A stretch of DNA of 64,000 nt from Diprion similis (Eukaryota; Arthropoda; Insecta; Hymenoptera; Diprionidae). Shown one piece after another: positions 39,724-50,574 of this stretch. The stretch covers positions 8,336,001 through 8,400,000 of the forward strand of contig NC_060117.1 in NCBI RefSeq assembly GCF_021155765.1, written 5' to 3'. How positions within the stretch are numbered: position 1 is the stretch's first letter; every line of letters starts with the position of its first letter. The notes beneath the pieces were generated by a model. That model worked only from the letters and a program-made list of their open reading frames with translations, was not told the DNA's origin and did not search any database. A program made the translations under genes and the position numbers.

Positions 39724-42037
39724 AGACCGGGAGATGGTGCACGTAGAGAGCATCTCATTTTTTACAAGTACGGCACCCCTTGAGGGGTCGAATTACATAA
39801 TTAATGAAAGGAAAATGATGGTCATAGCGCTCGTCGTCGGGGCGTTATCGCATGACGATTAATCGAACATGTCGGATAAATTAAGGTTTTTTAATGATTT
39901 TTTACACAAAAAATCTTGCATTTTCCGGTAATTTATGAAAAAAAAATCCGGTGGAAGCAATATGCCATACTCATGCGGCGGGGCTTAAAGTCCGCCATAC
40001 TGATCGAAACAGGTAAGTTTTTTTTTTTTAAACGATTTTTTACAGGTTCTTTTTTTTCAACTTGTTATTTTCAAACTGACATTTGCGAAAATCGCCACGC
40101 TATACCGTTTTGACGGGTCTAAATAGACGCCATACTGCCGTAAAGGAGAAGGTTTTTTTAAAGTTGTTAAACGATTTTTTACAGTATGGCATTTGGATTG
40201 TTGAATGTTCATGATACAATATTACCGTAAATATGCAAGCCATACTTCACGTCAAGTGCAAAAGTAGTGCCATACTGAAAAAAATATTTTTTCGAAACAT
40301 TATCTAAAAAACGATTGGGTAAGACGTAAAATTATTTATTACAGTATGGCATCATTGCTTTCAGTTGATTTCGATATGACACTATGGAACAAAAAATACC
40401 CCATACTGTGACAATGGGGCTGAAGACTACCACAATGTCGTTAAGATGTGGGAAAAAAAAATTCGAAACGTATTTTTACAGTATGGCATTTCGATTTTTC
40501 GGAGGTTGATATAAAAGTACACCTCAGAAAAATTGTGCCATACTTATGGCGAAGTGCAAAAGTGGTGCCATATTCGATAAACTGATTTTCCAAAACGTCT
40601 GAAAGGTACAAGCGGTTAAAAGTACACCTCAGAAAAATTGTGCCATACTTATGGCGAAGTGCAAAAGTGGTGCCATATTCGATAAACTGATTTTTCAAAA
40701 CGTCTGAAAGGTACAAGCGGTTAAAAGTACACCTCAGAAAAATTGCGCCATACTTATGACAAAGTGTAAAAGTGGTGCCATATTCGATAAACTGATTTTC
40801 CAAAACGTCTGAAAGGTACAAGCGGTTAAAAAAACGTACATTTACTCATTGCTGAACAAATATTTTATTATTAGTTTTGCTTCCTTATAGAGTGATCTTT
40901 AGCATGCAGGTGAAGCAATACGACGCCTTCATTTACTGTAATTTTCGTTAAAAATATTCGAAAATTACGAATTTTAAAGAATTTTGGAATTTTCAAAAAA
41001 TGTCTGTGTCGCTCTAACTTTCGCAAATATTTAGGTATCGGGCTAAATATTCTTATGTGAATAGAGTATCATTACAGGATGTTTGGTATTGAATTTCGTG
41101 AGAATCGGTGAAACGGTTCAGATTTTATCAAATTTTGAATTTTACAAAAAATGCCTGTGAGTTGTACAATCTGTAAATTTTTGTGATGTCAGGATATGTA
41201 TATGCTTTCGTGGGACGCCTGACAAAGAGCTGTTGATACCTGTGTTATTAAACATTCACCGGGGAATACAAACGGGACCTTGAAAACTCGAGAAAATTGT
41301 TCGAGCGTTGATACCCGTAGAATATTAACTGGGATCTGTTATAAATCACGATTGCCCCTACATATCAGTTTGCAAATTTATATTGAGGGTTTTTACACGT
41401 TAAACTTTCAGGAAAAATTTGTGCCATACTGTAAAAAATCATTTAAATTCCGCATAAAATGTTACAATTTTATAATAATATTATACGTATTTGACCCTTC
41501 CCACGGGTATGGCGTTATCGGATTTCTGTTTCTAGTCATTAAAATAACTGGTAAAAAAATTTTTAGGCTGTAAAAAATCGTTTAACAACTTTGAAAAAAC
41601 CTTCTCCTTTACGGCAGTATGGCGACTATTTAGACCCGTCAAAACGGTATGGCGTGGCGATTTTCGTGTATGTCAGTTTGAAAATAACAAGTTGAAAAAA
41701 AAGAACCTGTAAAAAATTGTTAAAAAAAAAAAAAAAAAAAAAAAATACCTGTTTCGATCAGTATGGCGGACTTTAAGCCCCGCCGCGTAAGTATGGCATA
41801 TTGCTTCCACCGGATTTTTTTTTCATAAACTACCGGAAAATGCAAGATTTTTTGTGTAAAAAATCATTAAAAAACCCCAACTTATCCGATATGTTCGATT
41901 AATTGTCATGCGATAACGCCCCGACGACCAGCGCTATGCCCATCATTTTCCTCTCATTATTTATGTAATTCGACCCCTCGAGGGGTGCCATAATTGTAAA
42001 AAATGAGATGCTCCCTACGTGGACCATCTCCTGGTCT
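39724..42037. mobile_element. Foldback-like DNA transposon with about 465 bp inverted termini
   Basis: The left end AGACCGGGAGATGGTGCACG (39724) and the reverse complement of the right end AGACCAGGAGATGGTCCACG (42037) match. The inverted repeat continues to about 40187 on the left and starts at about 41572 on the right. A TA may flank both sides, so a TA duplication is possible but not certain, because about 150 bp of the host ORF1 is absent. No transposase frame is visible. The octamer GCCATACT or its complement occurs about 15 times. The element is non-autonomous and its superfamily is unassigned. Confidence 0.8.
40513..40827. repeat. Three tandem copies of a 105 bp unit inside the foldback element
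   Basis: Units start at 40513, 40618 and 40723 (AAAAGTACACCTCAG). Because 105 is divisible by three, the minus strand shows a 126-codon frame with a 35-residue repeat. That frame is a by-product, not a supported gene. Confidence 0.85.
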
Positions 42038-42421
42038 AGAACTGGAAACTAGTCAAGTATAATCTAAGCATAAAAAAGAAACTAGAAGTGAACGAAAAAA
42101 ATAGAATAACAAAGGCAAATAAAATAGCAAATAGCAAATAGCGTAACCCTAAGACGTCATACGATAAGGTAGCCGCAATAAACACAGCGCCTAGTAACCA
42201 GCATGCTAACCAAAATAAAAATCTAGAGATAAGCTACGATAATAGAAATCAGAACAACGTAGCCACCTCTCCCACAATTGATTTTCGAAATACAAACACC
42301 CCAAGCTTGAACGGTATCAGTGCCTAACTGCAGAAAATCCAGGAGGCAGTGTCAGCAAACGCGCAGAATATCCAAAAATTATTCGAGCTATTTTCCCAAA
42401 TCAAAGCCCTGCCAATAAACA

Positions 42422-43977
42422 ATGAGTGAAAACAGCCTGACTGTGGATAAACTCAATATTATATCAATAAACGTAAACTCATTAATAGAAATTCAGAGGA
42501 GAATGAACCTAAAACACCTCATCGAAAACCATGACCCGGATTTTGTGCTGTTGGGCGAAATAAGTTGAGCAGAAAGTACAAAGTTAACATAGAAAACTAC
42601 ACAATTATCAGAAACGATCGTATTAATGCGATTCAGGGCAGGGGAACAGCCATACTCGTTAAGAACCAAATCAAATTCCAAGCAATTCCTCAAGAAAAAA
42701 GACGACTACTAACCGAAGCAGGATTACCTCCTGAGGCTCAAAAAATATGTGTAGACCGTAAATATGTCATTACTAATCAAACGGATAAATTTAACGTGAT
42801 AGGGGCGCATTTTGCAGCCATAAACATTCAAAATGATAACTTGGGTAAAGAACAGTTAACACGGTTAATAACTAAAATGGCTAACGACTCGAAAAACAAA
42901 ATCATGAGCGATCGTATACAAGGAAAGACACTTACCACTTTCACGGAGCAAAACCCAGCTTTTGGCCCAACATACGATATCCCCTCCGCCTGCTTCACTT
43001 CACACGCAGAACTGCTCAAGATGTTCAGAAGTCTTAGCAACAAAAAATCAGTTGGATATGATAACGTACCAAACATAGTCTCAAAACATCTTCCCGAAAA
43101 GATGATAAAAAGCTACTGTATTCTTCTGAACAATGCACTGAACAATACGTATTTCCCTACCTGCTGGAAAACAACCAAGATGATCGCGCTACTGAAAGAA
43201 GATCAAGACAGTACCAACCCCTCTAGTTACAGGCCAATAAGCCTGCTCCCTAACATCCGTAAAATATTCGAATCAGTCATTAACAAATCCCTGACACAAT
43301 TTTGTGACAAGAATGAGGTAATTCCGGAAACGCAATTTGGCTTTACACACAGGCACTCGACGCTGCACACCGTACACAAGTTTACTTCGGACATATGCTG
43401 GTCACTCAACAACAACGAAAGCGTAGCTGCCTGCTTTATTGACCTAGAAAAAGCATGTCATATCATCTGGCTCGATGGATGGGCTGTTTTACAAGCTAAT
43501 AAAAAAGCGATTCCCAAAAGATTTGATTAAAATGTTATGGGTTATGTTTCGCGATAAAAAATTTGTAGTTACAGATAGAAACAACTCATCGTCTAAAACA
43601 TTTAGAATTGGAAACGGCCTTCAGCAAGGCACAGTAGATTCACCTATATTGTTCGACGTCTTTAATAGTGACATTCTAAGCCTGTTTGCCTTATCTCGGG
43701 ACCAACCTTCCCGAATCCGATGCACTTCAAGAAAACGTTAGAATCAGGTTTCATACCGCCAGATACCTTCCTTTACCTCGACAGCGAAGGCTACATCCAA
43801 GATAAAAATAATATCCCGATCATCTACCATGTGTTCAGAGGCAATGACGACAAGAAAATTCAGTACGACCCAAACCTAAACTGCGAAGATAGAAACAATA
43901 CGTTGATAAGGTTCAACTCCTCTCTACCGACGAAAGATAGAACCGATAAACACAGACAAAATACCAAAACTTTCTAG
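42422..43977 (+). pseudogene. LINE C2 ORF2 remains
   Basis: ATG at 42422 begins MSENSLTVDKLNIISINVN, matching C1. A missing base near 42561 shifts the frame at LLGE. A large deletion then joins the early endonuclease to KEKRRLLTEAG-like sequence. The RT part keeps YRPISLLPNIRKIFE and FGFTHRHSTLHT, but the second deletion removes the FADD motif. The penultimate Trp codon has become TAG at the C-terminus. Confidence 0.88.
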
Positions 43978-44434
43978 TGGTTGGATAAAAAACCCGAGAA
44001 AAAAAAATATAGTCTCAACTCAACTAGTTATAATAATGTAAGTGTAAATATAGTGTTAAGGTTAGGTTGAGAAAGAAAATATAAACTCTTTACAAGGATC
44101 GATCAGGTTATCCAGCATTTTTCCTGATCCGACTGTAAAAAATCTGAACAACGCGGTCTGCTACCTCGACGGATAAGCACTACTACACAACGAACTAAAC
44201 TACTTTCACACTGAAAGTACGAAGAGTAAAAATTAATTGATAACACGAAAAGTTAGTCGGTTAGTGTTCGCACTTGATCGCCATAGCAACCTCATCCTAA
44301 TTCCCTACCGCTAACACGTTTTCGAAATTTTTCCGTGTTTAATATTACTCTACATTTGTAAGGTTCATGTAAATATTGTATTGAATGGCTTCCTACAAAT
44401 AAACTTAATGAAGAGGCAACGTTTTCTCTCATAT

Positions 44435-44474
44435 GGCAACGGCCATACCGTATTGAAAGCACCAGTTCCTCGTC
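44435..44474 (+). rRNA. Diverged 5S rRNA 5' half before relic LINE D
   Basis: Matches nucleotides 1-39 with several changes and one extra C (ACCAGTTCCTCGTC). The upstream flank GAAGAGGCAACGTTTTCTC resembles the flank of the first gene at 1797. Confidence 0.8.
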
Positions 44475-46488
44475 AGACTAGCTTTGACCGTCCGCGTGGT
44501 AAGTCCTACCGATCAAACTCGAAAAGCTACGAATCTTAATTCTTCGTTACTTACGGTCTATAGTGTTACATATTGCTTAATGTGTTTATCGAGTATGTGA
44601 AATGTGATATTGTTATAATATTGTGCATTACCAGTAACAAAAAACAAAGTGCAGAAAGTGCAAGTGTTCGTAGTAAACAGTGCTGCAAAAATCAACTCTT
44701 CACTGAGTCGCAACTTCAAATCTCCAGTTTAAATAAGAGAATGCGTAAAGAAGAAAAAATAGACATCGTTTTGAACAAAGTGTTATCAAAAGTAACAAAT
44801 AAAAAAGGAAAAATTGAATTATCAATTGAGAAACGGTAAGTACCTCGCTATAATCCGAGACCAAAATTGGTCCCTAGATCAAAACTTCAAAAACGATCTT
44901 CCCTTCCACCACTGAAAGATAGAAAAAAAAGATGAAACGGAGACAGAAAATGACGATGCGATATCCGGATACAACAAAGATCAGCCTTCATTCATAGACG
45001 CTGACAATAAATTTGCTCTTTCATCTCCGATCGAAGATAAAGAAACGGCAGACGATACCGAATCGACCATTATACAACAAATTAAATGAAAGAATGATCT
45101 CGCCAGAAAGCAAACTCATGCTAAACGAACAAAAAGTGATGACAACAACTCCAAAGCAGAAGATCCAACGCCTCAACGTCAACAAACGCGCCAACGTACC
45201 TCGATTCGACATAAATACAAAGAGAGACAGACCACCACTGATCAACATTGATCGCCAAGATCCGAAGGTTACTTTACAGCTCTTGAATGAAAAATTGGAA
45301 AAATGACGTATTTCATATTGAACGCATTCATAACGGTAAGCACATCTTGTAGGTACACAATTTTACAGATTTCGATATCGCGCAGAAATTTTTGCATGCA
45401 GCTAATTCTCCGTTCTACGCATTTACACCCGAAAACGAAACGCAGAACTTTTTAATCAAAGGCCTAAGAAGCACGACGTAACAAATCTTTTGCTACCTTA
45501 TTGGGAGATCTTTTATTTAGTCCAGAATTTTCAGTCACAAACGGCTTACTACAGGCTACTGTCGACTCACTTCTTTTGTTTAATATGTACATACAATAGC
45601 GATGTACTTGGGCTATTCGGTATTGGAACTTTGGAAAAAAGCGTGTGATAGCTTTTGCGGGTGATCTAATAATCTATGTAATAGGTCACAAAATATCAAA
45701 CTTACAGAATATACTACAAGATCTTTTTGAGAGAATTTAATTCCATTATAGTGCATGGAAATTGAGAACAAACGCTGCAAAATGCGAAACTATATTGTTT
45801 AGACTGATGTTGCGTAAGCTCAGCAAGAGCGAAAGAAACAGATAAAAAAACTTTCTAATATACGAAAAATCTAACGAAGGAGAATCAATCCCACATTCAT
45901 CAGATGTTAAATATCTTGATCTACAGTTAGACGAAACGCTCTGTTTTAATAAACACGTGACAATTCAATTGAAAAAAGGAAAAAATGCTTTCGCTGAATC
46001 GAAAAAATTGTTCTCTAGCCTATGGAATTTAGCGATAGAATAAGAATTCTTTGTTACTAAGCTCTGACCAGACCTGTGATCACCTGTCACTGCCCTATAT
46101 GGTGTAATATCTCAGCAGTAACTGTGTAAAAAAAATTTCACGCGTATGCTTGGGTGCTCACCGGTCTGAGTCATCGGATTACCAGAAACGCGTCAGCAAC
46201 AAACAAATTTATAATATGGCTGAGATTCATCGCGTAGATTGTCACATGCTTAAATGATTCAGAAACCACTTTGCGAATACCGCAAAGGTTCGTGATAACA
46301 GCTTGATATACAGTTCAACCTATCCGAACCCACAATTCTTCGAAAACACAATAAAATCAGAACATATTCCACCAGAAGTTTTTCTTCATCTCGACCAAAA
46401 TAATTATCCACAAAATAGCAATAACATACCGTACGTTTATTATATTCACAGATCCGCTCCGGATAAGATGTTTTTATATGACCCGTGA
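44475..46488 (+). mobile_element. Relic LINE D, a fourth 5S-inserted lineage related to A and C
   Basis: Starts AGACTAGCTTTGACC at the usual 5S position. A short stretch at 45405-45475 (FYAFTPENETQNFLIKGL) matches the PRE_C2HC region of A/C ORF1. The sequence then jumps to RT material: NGLLQATVDS near 45550, FAGDLIIYVIG near 45655 (second catalytic-motif Asp region altered to FAGD), then VKYLDLQLDETLCFN near 45905. NHFANTAKVRDNSL to APDKMFLYDP ends at 46488. Stops and frameshifts are numerous. Its identity to A and C is low, so it is the oldest insertion seen. Confidence 0.75.
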
Positions 46489-48412
46489 CGCGGATTTTTA
46501 TTGTCCTCGGCCATTCGGAGACGTGACCAAGAACTTCACAACGCAATTGGCCCCCGCGATGATTTCTGAAACAGACTGAGCTTACGAAAAACATCAAAAG
46601 AGTTGTGTTGGGCACCTGGTGTGATTAACACGCCTCAAAATCTTTACCTTCGCTAGTCATCGGCTAATATGCTCGGTAGTTCAGTACCACGGAGAGGGGG
46701 GTGGTAATTTTTGAAGAGAGAGAGAGAGAGAGAAAGAAAGAGAGAGACTCGATAACAACACGCCACTCAAGAAAATAAAATAAAACAATATATTTTGAAC
46801 AATAGCAGCGATACAAAGACAAAAAAAAAAGAAACCAGAATCATACAACATTCGCTCTTCGCGATCCAGAACCTACTTAACAAACGTATGTTAAATACGC
46901 TACTGCTTAATCTATCGAGCTCTCAGCTCGCTACACAAAACTTTCTTTACATCCTCAACTATAAATTCGATATTCAAAATATACTCAAATAAAGCGATAA
47001 TCGCTACGAAGCCGAAATCGAAACTATTACTAACTAAACTATTCATTAAACTCATTTCTCGAAGTTGTGCCGACTCAGTTACTGAACAGACGGTGTTCAC
47101 AATCATCCGACTCAGAGGGCTTCGGCGCGATCGCGAGATTACTAAATAACGAATCGACACAACTATCATAAATTTTTACTTGTTTCTAGACCCGCTTACT
47201 CAATCGAAACCAGAAATTTACACTACAACACGAAACTCATACGCAATCATTCATTACCACGGGTTCGTTGCTAATCATGACGTGGGCGCAATTCTGACTC
47301 AAAACGCGATCAAAGAAATTCAGTTCTTAATCGTAAATTAAATCGAAATTTTCAAACGCAAGTTCCACTCAACATAACCGCAACGCACCCGGATTCATAA
47401 TTCGAACACTCAATTTCGGCCAGTCGCGACCTACACGAGAGGCGACACTGAAAAACACGACACCGCGACTCAACCCTGTACAGCGGAATTTCGGCTGTAC
47501 GCAAATTACACAAGAAAAAGACGCAATTCGAAACCGTGACTCTACTCGATATTCTTAACAATCTCAAGTTTTACTCAACATAACAACTCGAAACTCAGGC
47601 TACGGTCACACGTGTCAATACCGCAAATCCAAAATGGCTATCCGTTTTTCGGCAAGCTGCTAGTCCGTTATTCTCGAAATTCGTTCGTGAGAATATTGAT
47701 AAGGCTTATCGCTCCACATCCGGACCACCAACGCGCAAACTCCCTCGTAATCTCGTGGTGATACCATTTTCGCAATCGATATAATATTCTTTCTTACTCT
47801 CGAAAGAATTATTCTATTTGCGACTAACGCAACGAACCGCCAGAACTAGAGTGATTCGAGAATTGAACGACCTGCCGCAGCAGCGATCTCGGTACGCTAC
47901 GTGCTACATGACGTCATAAGCGCAAGAATGCGCAACAACTGATCTGTCATCGATTTCGTGGATTGCGCAACTTGACGCGCACCTGCCGGAGCAGCGCGAC
48001 GCAGAACTTAACGCTAGATCGCAATTTCGTCCTCCGCGCAGCTCTATGATGTCCTCGCCGTAATCGGCGCGCCGTGGTGTTCCCTCGTTGCTCGTCGATC
48101 CTTCGCCAAGCTTGCCGGGCAGTTGATGGCGGGGAAGCGGGGTGAGGTTGCGGCGCGCCGGCTACCAGTGAGAATCGCGTCCGCCTCGGATCCCCGCGAT
48201 GCAAGGATTTTCGTTGGCTCCTCTTCCGTAGCCTCTACATCCTTCATTTAAAATTTTCGCTAGTCCACCAGTCCGCAATCCCCTCGAAATCGTCATCGAA
48301 TCGCTGCTTGATGACGGAGAAACTCGAAAAACTGAAAGAAACAAACTGAAATATTTGGGTCTCTATTCGTTGCAGTGTCACCACTCGGAATCTTAAATGT
48401 GTGACTCCAGTT
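46489..48412. other. Unassigned segment between relic D and a C-family 3' end
   Basis: No 5S sequence or LINE motif is found. It has a GA-rich microsatellite at about 46714-46748, and its right half (about 47940-48240) is distinctly GC-richer than the surroundings. TGTTGGGCACCTGGTGTGA near 46599 looks like the start of some insect LTRs, but I find neither a partner end nor a coding domain, so I do not call an element. It could be an insertion into D or a rearranged host piece. Confidence 0.4.
46714..46748. repeat. GA microsatellite
   Basis: About 35 bp of GA repeats with a few GAAA interruptions. Confidence 0.9.
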
Positions 48413-48791
48413 CTTAACTGATTATAATCATGTAAGTGTAAATATAGAGTTAAGGTTAGGTTAAGAAAGAAAAAGAAATAAGGATCGATCAGATTTTTCG
48501 GCCTTTTTCCTGATCCAACCGTAAAAATTCTGAATAAACGTGCTCTGCTACCTCGGAGGATAAACACTTTCACACTGATCGTATGAAAAGTACAAATTTA
48601 TTTGAGTACACGAAAAGTTAGTCGGTTAGTGCTCGCACCTGCGAGCCACAGCGACCTAATCTTAATTCCATAGTGATAACACGTTTTCGAAGTTTTTCCG
48701 TGTTTAATATTACTCTACATTTGTAAGGTACATGTGTATATTGTATTGAATAACTTCCTCCAAATAAACTTCTTAATAAAAAAAAAAAAAA
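48413..48791 (+). mobile_element. C-family LINE 3' end (C3)
   Basis: Matches the last 375 bp or so of C1 closely, including the hairpin (48487-48515), TAGTGCTCGCACC, AATAAA and a poly(A) run, then a 5S gene from about nucleotide 24. It is much closer to C1 than C2 is. No ORF2 sequence precedes it, so it is a 5'-truncated copy or the retained end of a composite. Confidence 0.88.
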
Positions 48792-48886
48792 GCACCGGTT
48801 CTCGTCCGATCACCGAAGTCAAGTAACATTGGGCGCGGTCAGTACTTGGATGGGTGACTGCTTGGGTACACCGCGTGCCGTTGGCA
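48792..48886 (+). rRNA. 5S rRNA 3' portion after C3
   Basis: Nucleotides 25-119 with T26C, C57T, C92T and A100T. Confidence 0.9.
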
Positions 48887-48962
48887 TCTTTTTTTTTCCA
48901 AAACGGAGTCAACATTTAGCACTATTTTTGAGCATCTGAAGAAGCAGAGATTCATCTCTCTC

Positions 48963-49002
48963 GGCAACGGCCATACCATGTTGGAAGTACCGGTTCTCGT
49001 CC
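48963..49002 (+). rRNA. 5S rRNA 5' half, cut by LINE B3
   Basis: Nucleotides 1-40 with A22G. Confidence 0.9.
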
Positions 49003-49147
49003 CAGTCACGCTCCGTCGCACGTTCCAAACGTCTCGGCGCTGTATTTTTGATCACATTTTGATTGAAAAGTTGAATTAAAAATATCGATAATAGTACGAT
49101 TCTAAACCCAGTGAATTATTTTATTGAAATGATGAAAATTTTAATAA

Positions 49148-50569
49148 GTGAGCTATTACTACAAGCTAACAAATACAATTAGTGGCACAGAAGGCACACC
49201 TAACCTCACAGGGCTTCCACATGTGTCGCCAACAGCAGTGGATCTCAGCACGGTAATCATTCCAAGCAAAAGAAATCGCAGTGGAAATGCAACTACAACA
49301 ACCGAAGCTAAATCTGAAATTTCTGAAATTACTAATCAGCAAGTAAAAGTGCCTACTATTACCGTGTCAAACAGATATAATGTGCTCGCAAATGACAATA
49401 CCATGGAAACAGATGACGAGGAAACTAATGAACAACTGTCAAACAACAACGAGAAATCACCAACTGCAAAACACACACAAGATGCAGCAGCGAAAAAAGA
49501 GAAAAAACCTCCTCCAATTTCCATACACGGTGAGGTTAACGATCACTCAACGATAACAGAAATAATAAAAAATCTAGTGAACGGATAATTTTACATCAAG
49601 TACCATCAATATAACTCTGAGATCTACACAACGTCAATTATTGATTATACTAAGTTATTAGAGCATCTGAAAGCCACGGATGTTAAGTTTCACACTTCTT
49701 CACTAAAAGATGAAAAAAAGAAAACCTTTGTCATCAAAGGACTGCGCGAGGTAGCCAAACTAGAACAAATTCAAGCTGAACTCCAAGAAATTGGATTTGA
49801 CGACACTCAGGTTAGTCTTATGAAAGGTACCAAATATCCTATATTTATGGTGGTAGTTCCAGCTGATACCCAACTCAAACATGTCAAACAAAAAGCACAA
49901 CTATTTTGCAACACCAAGGTTACGTTGGAAAACTATGAAACGAAAAGAAGAGTTTCGCAGTGTCATCGCTGCCAAGAGTGGGGCCATGCAAATGTCAACT
50001 GCTTTGCAGAACCAGCATGCCTTAAATGTGGAGAGGCACACTTAACCAAAGAGTGCCAAAAACCCAAAACGACACCAGCTAAATGTGTCAATTGTAGTGA
50101 TGAACACCCGGCAAATGCCACCATCTGCGATGCATATCACAGAAGACTACAACAAATAGCGGAAAGATCAGCCAACGCGAAACAAGCGATATCACAGCCA
50201 AGTACAAGAGACCACAACAATAACACACCAAATCTAAGTGACCAGCAACACTTCCCGCCACTCCCAGCCAGGACTCCAGATTCAAACACCAACCCCTGGT
50301 TCAACAACGGCGTACAGCAGAGTAACTCGAGCAATACATCTAATCAAGAAAGACTGAACACTAATATTATTATTAATCACCAAGGAAGTAATGAAATGTC
50401 TGACCTCTTGGAACTAACTAATGAGATTAAAAGCATTAATCAACTTGCTAATATAAAAAAAATGTTAGAACTAGCAAAAGAACTCCATACAAATCTAAAA
50501 AATTGCACAACACAAACGGAAAAATTTGGCGTATTCGCAGATTTTACAGCTAAATTAGAATCACCATAG
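49148..50569 (+). pseudogene. LINE B3 ORF1, one premature stop
   Basis: Collinear with B2 ORF1. TAA at 49586-49588 follows NLVNG where B1/B2 read GGA AAA. The in-frame ATG used as a possible start in B1/B2 is ATT here (SEITNQQ). All three knuckles have their metal ligands, with CVNCSDEHPANATIC as the third. Confidence 0.88.
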
Positions 50570-50574
50570 ATAAC

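Larger units (their letters stand above)
38270..42427 (+). pseudogene. LINE C2 ORF1 remains
   Basis: The start ATGCCCAGGGTT corresponds to C1 ORF1. Alternating frames between 38270 and 39720 match the C1 coiled-coil and PRE_C2HC regions, and contain several stops (for example TGA near 38850 after LSTQIA). The knuckle region is missing where the transposon lies (39724-42037). The C-terminal part resumes with KLVKYNLSIKKKLEVNEKN-like sequence. It does not code for a working protein. Confidence 0.85.
38072..44406 (+). mobile_element. LINE C2, degenerate and carrying a nested DNA transposon
   Basis: Begins AATTGCCTCTTACCTCTCG after 5S nucleotide 39. Both ORFs have many stops and frameshifts. ORF1 is split by the foldback element with loss of about 150 bp of host sequence. 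ORF2 lacks about 1.0 kb (junction near 42684; most of the endonuclease to before the RT) and about 0.7 kb (junction near 43690; includes FADD). The 3' UTR hairpin is at 44101-44129. The element ends AATAAACTT without a poly(A) run or downstream 5S half, directly abutting an old spacer type. It is clearly older than C1. Confidence 0.9.

Noticed and set aside
40441-40821. Minus-strand frame of 126 codons with a 35-residue repeat
   Set aside because: It is the product of three tandem 105 bp units inside a non-coding foldback element.
39724-42037. Assignment of the long-TIR element to Polintons
   Set aside because: It is only 2.3 kb, has no integrase, polymerase or capsid frame, and shows no 6 bp duplication.
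47947-48204. Arg-rich minus-strand frame of 85 codons
   Set aside because: Composition follows the local GC-rich sequence; it overlaps other frames and has no recognisable domain.
46599-48412. Possible solo LTR beginning TGTTGGGCACC
   Set aside because: No matching end, target duplication, primer site or coding remnant could be identified.
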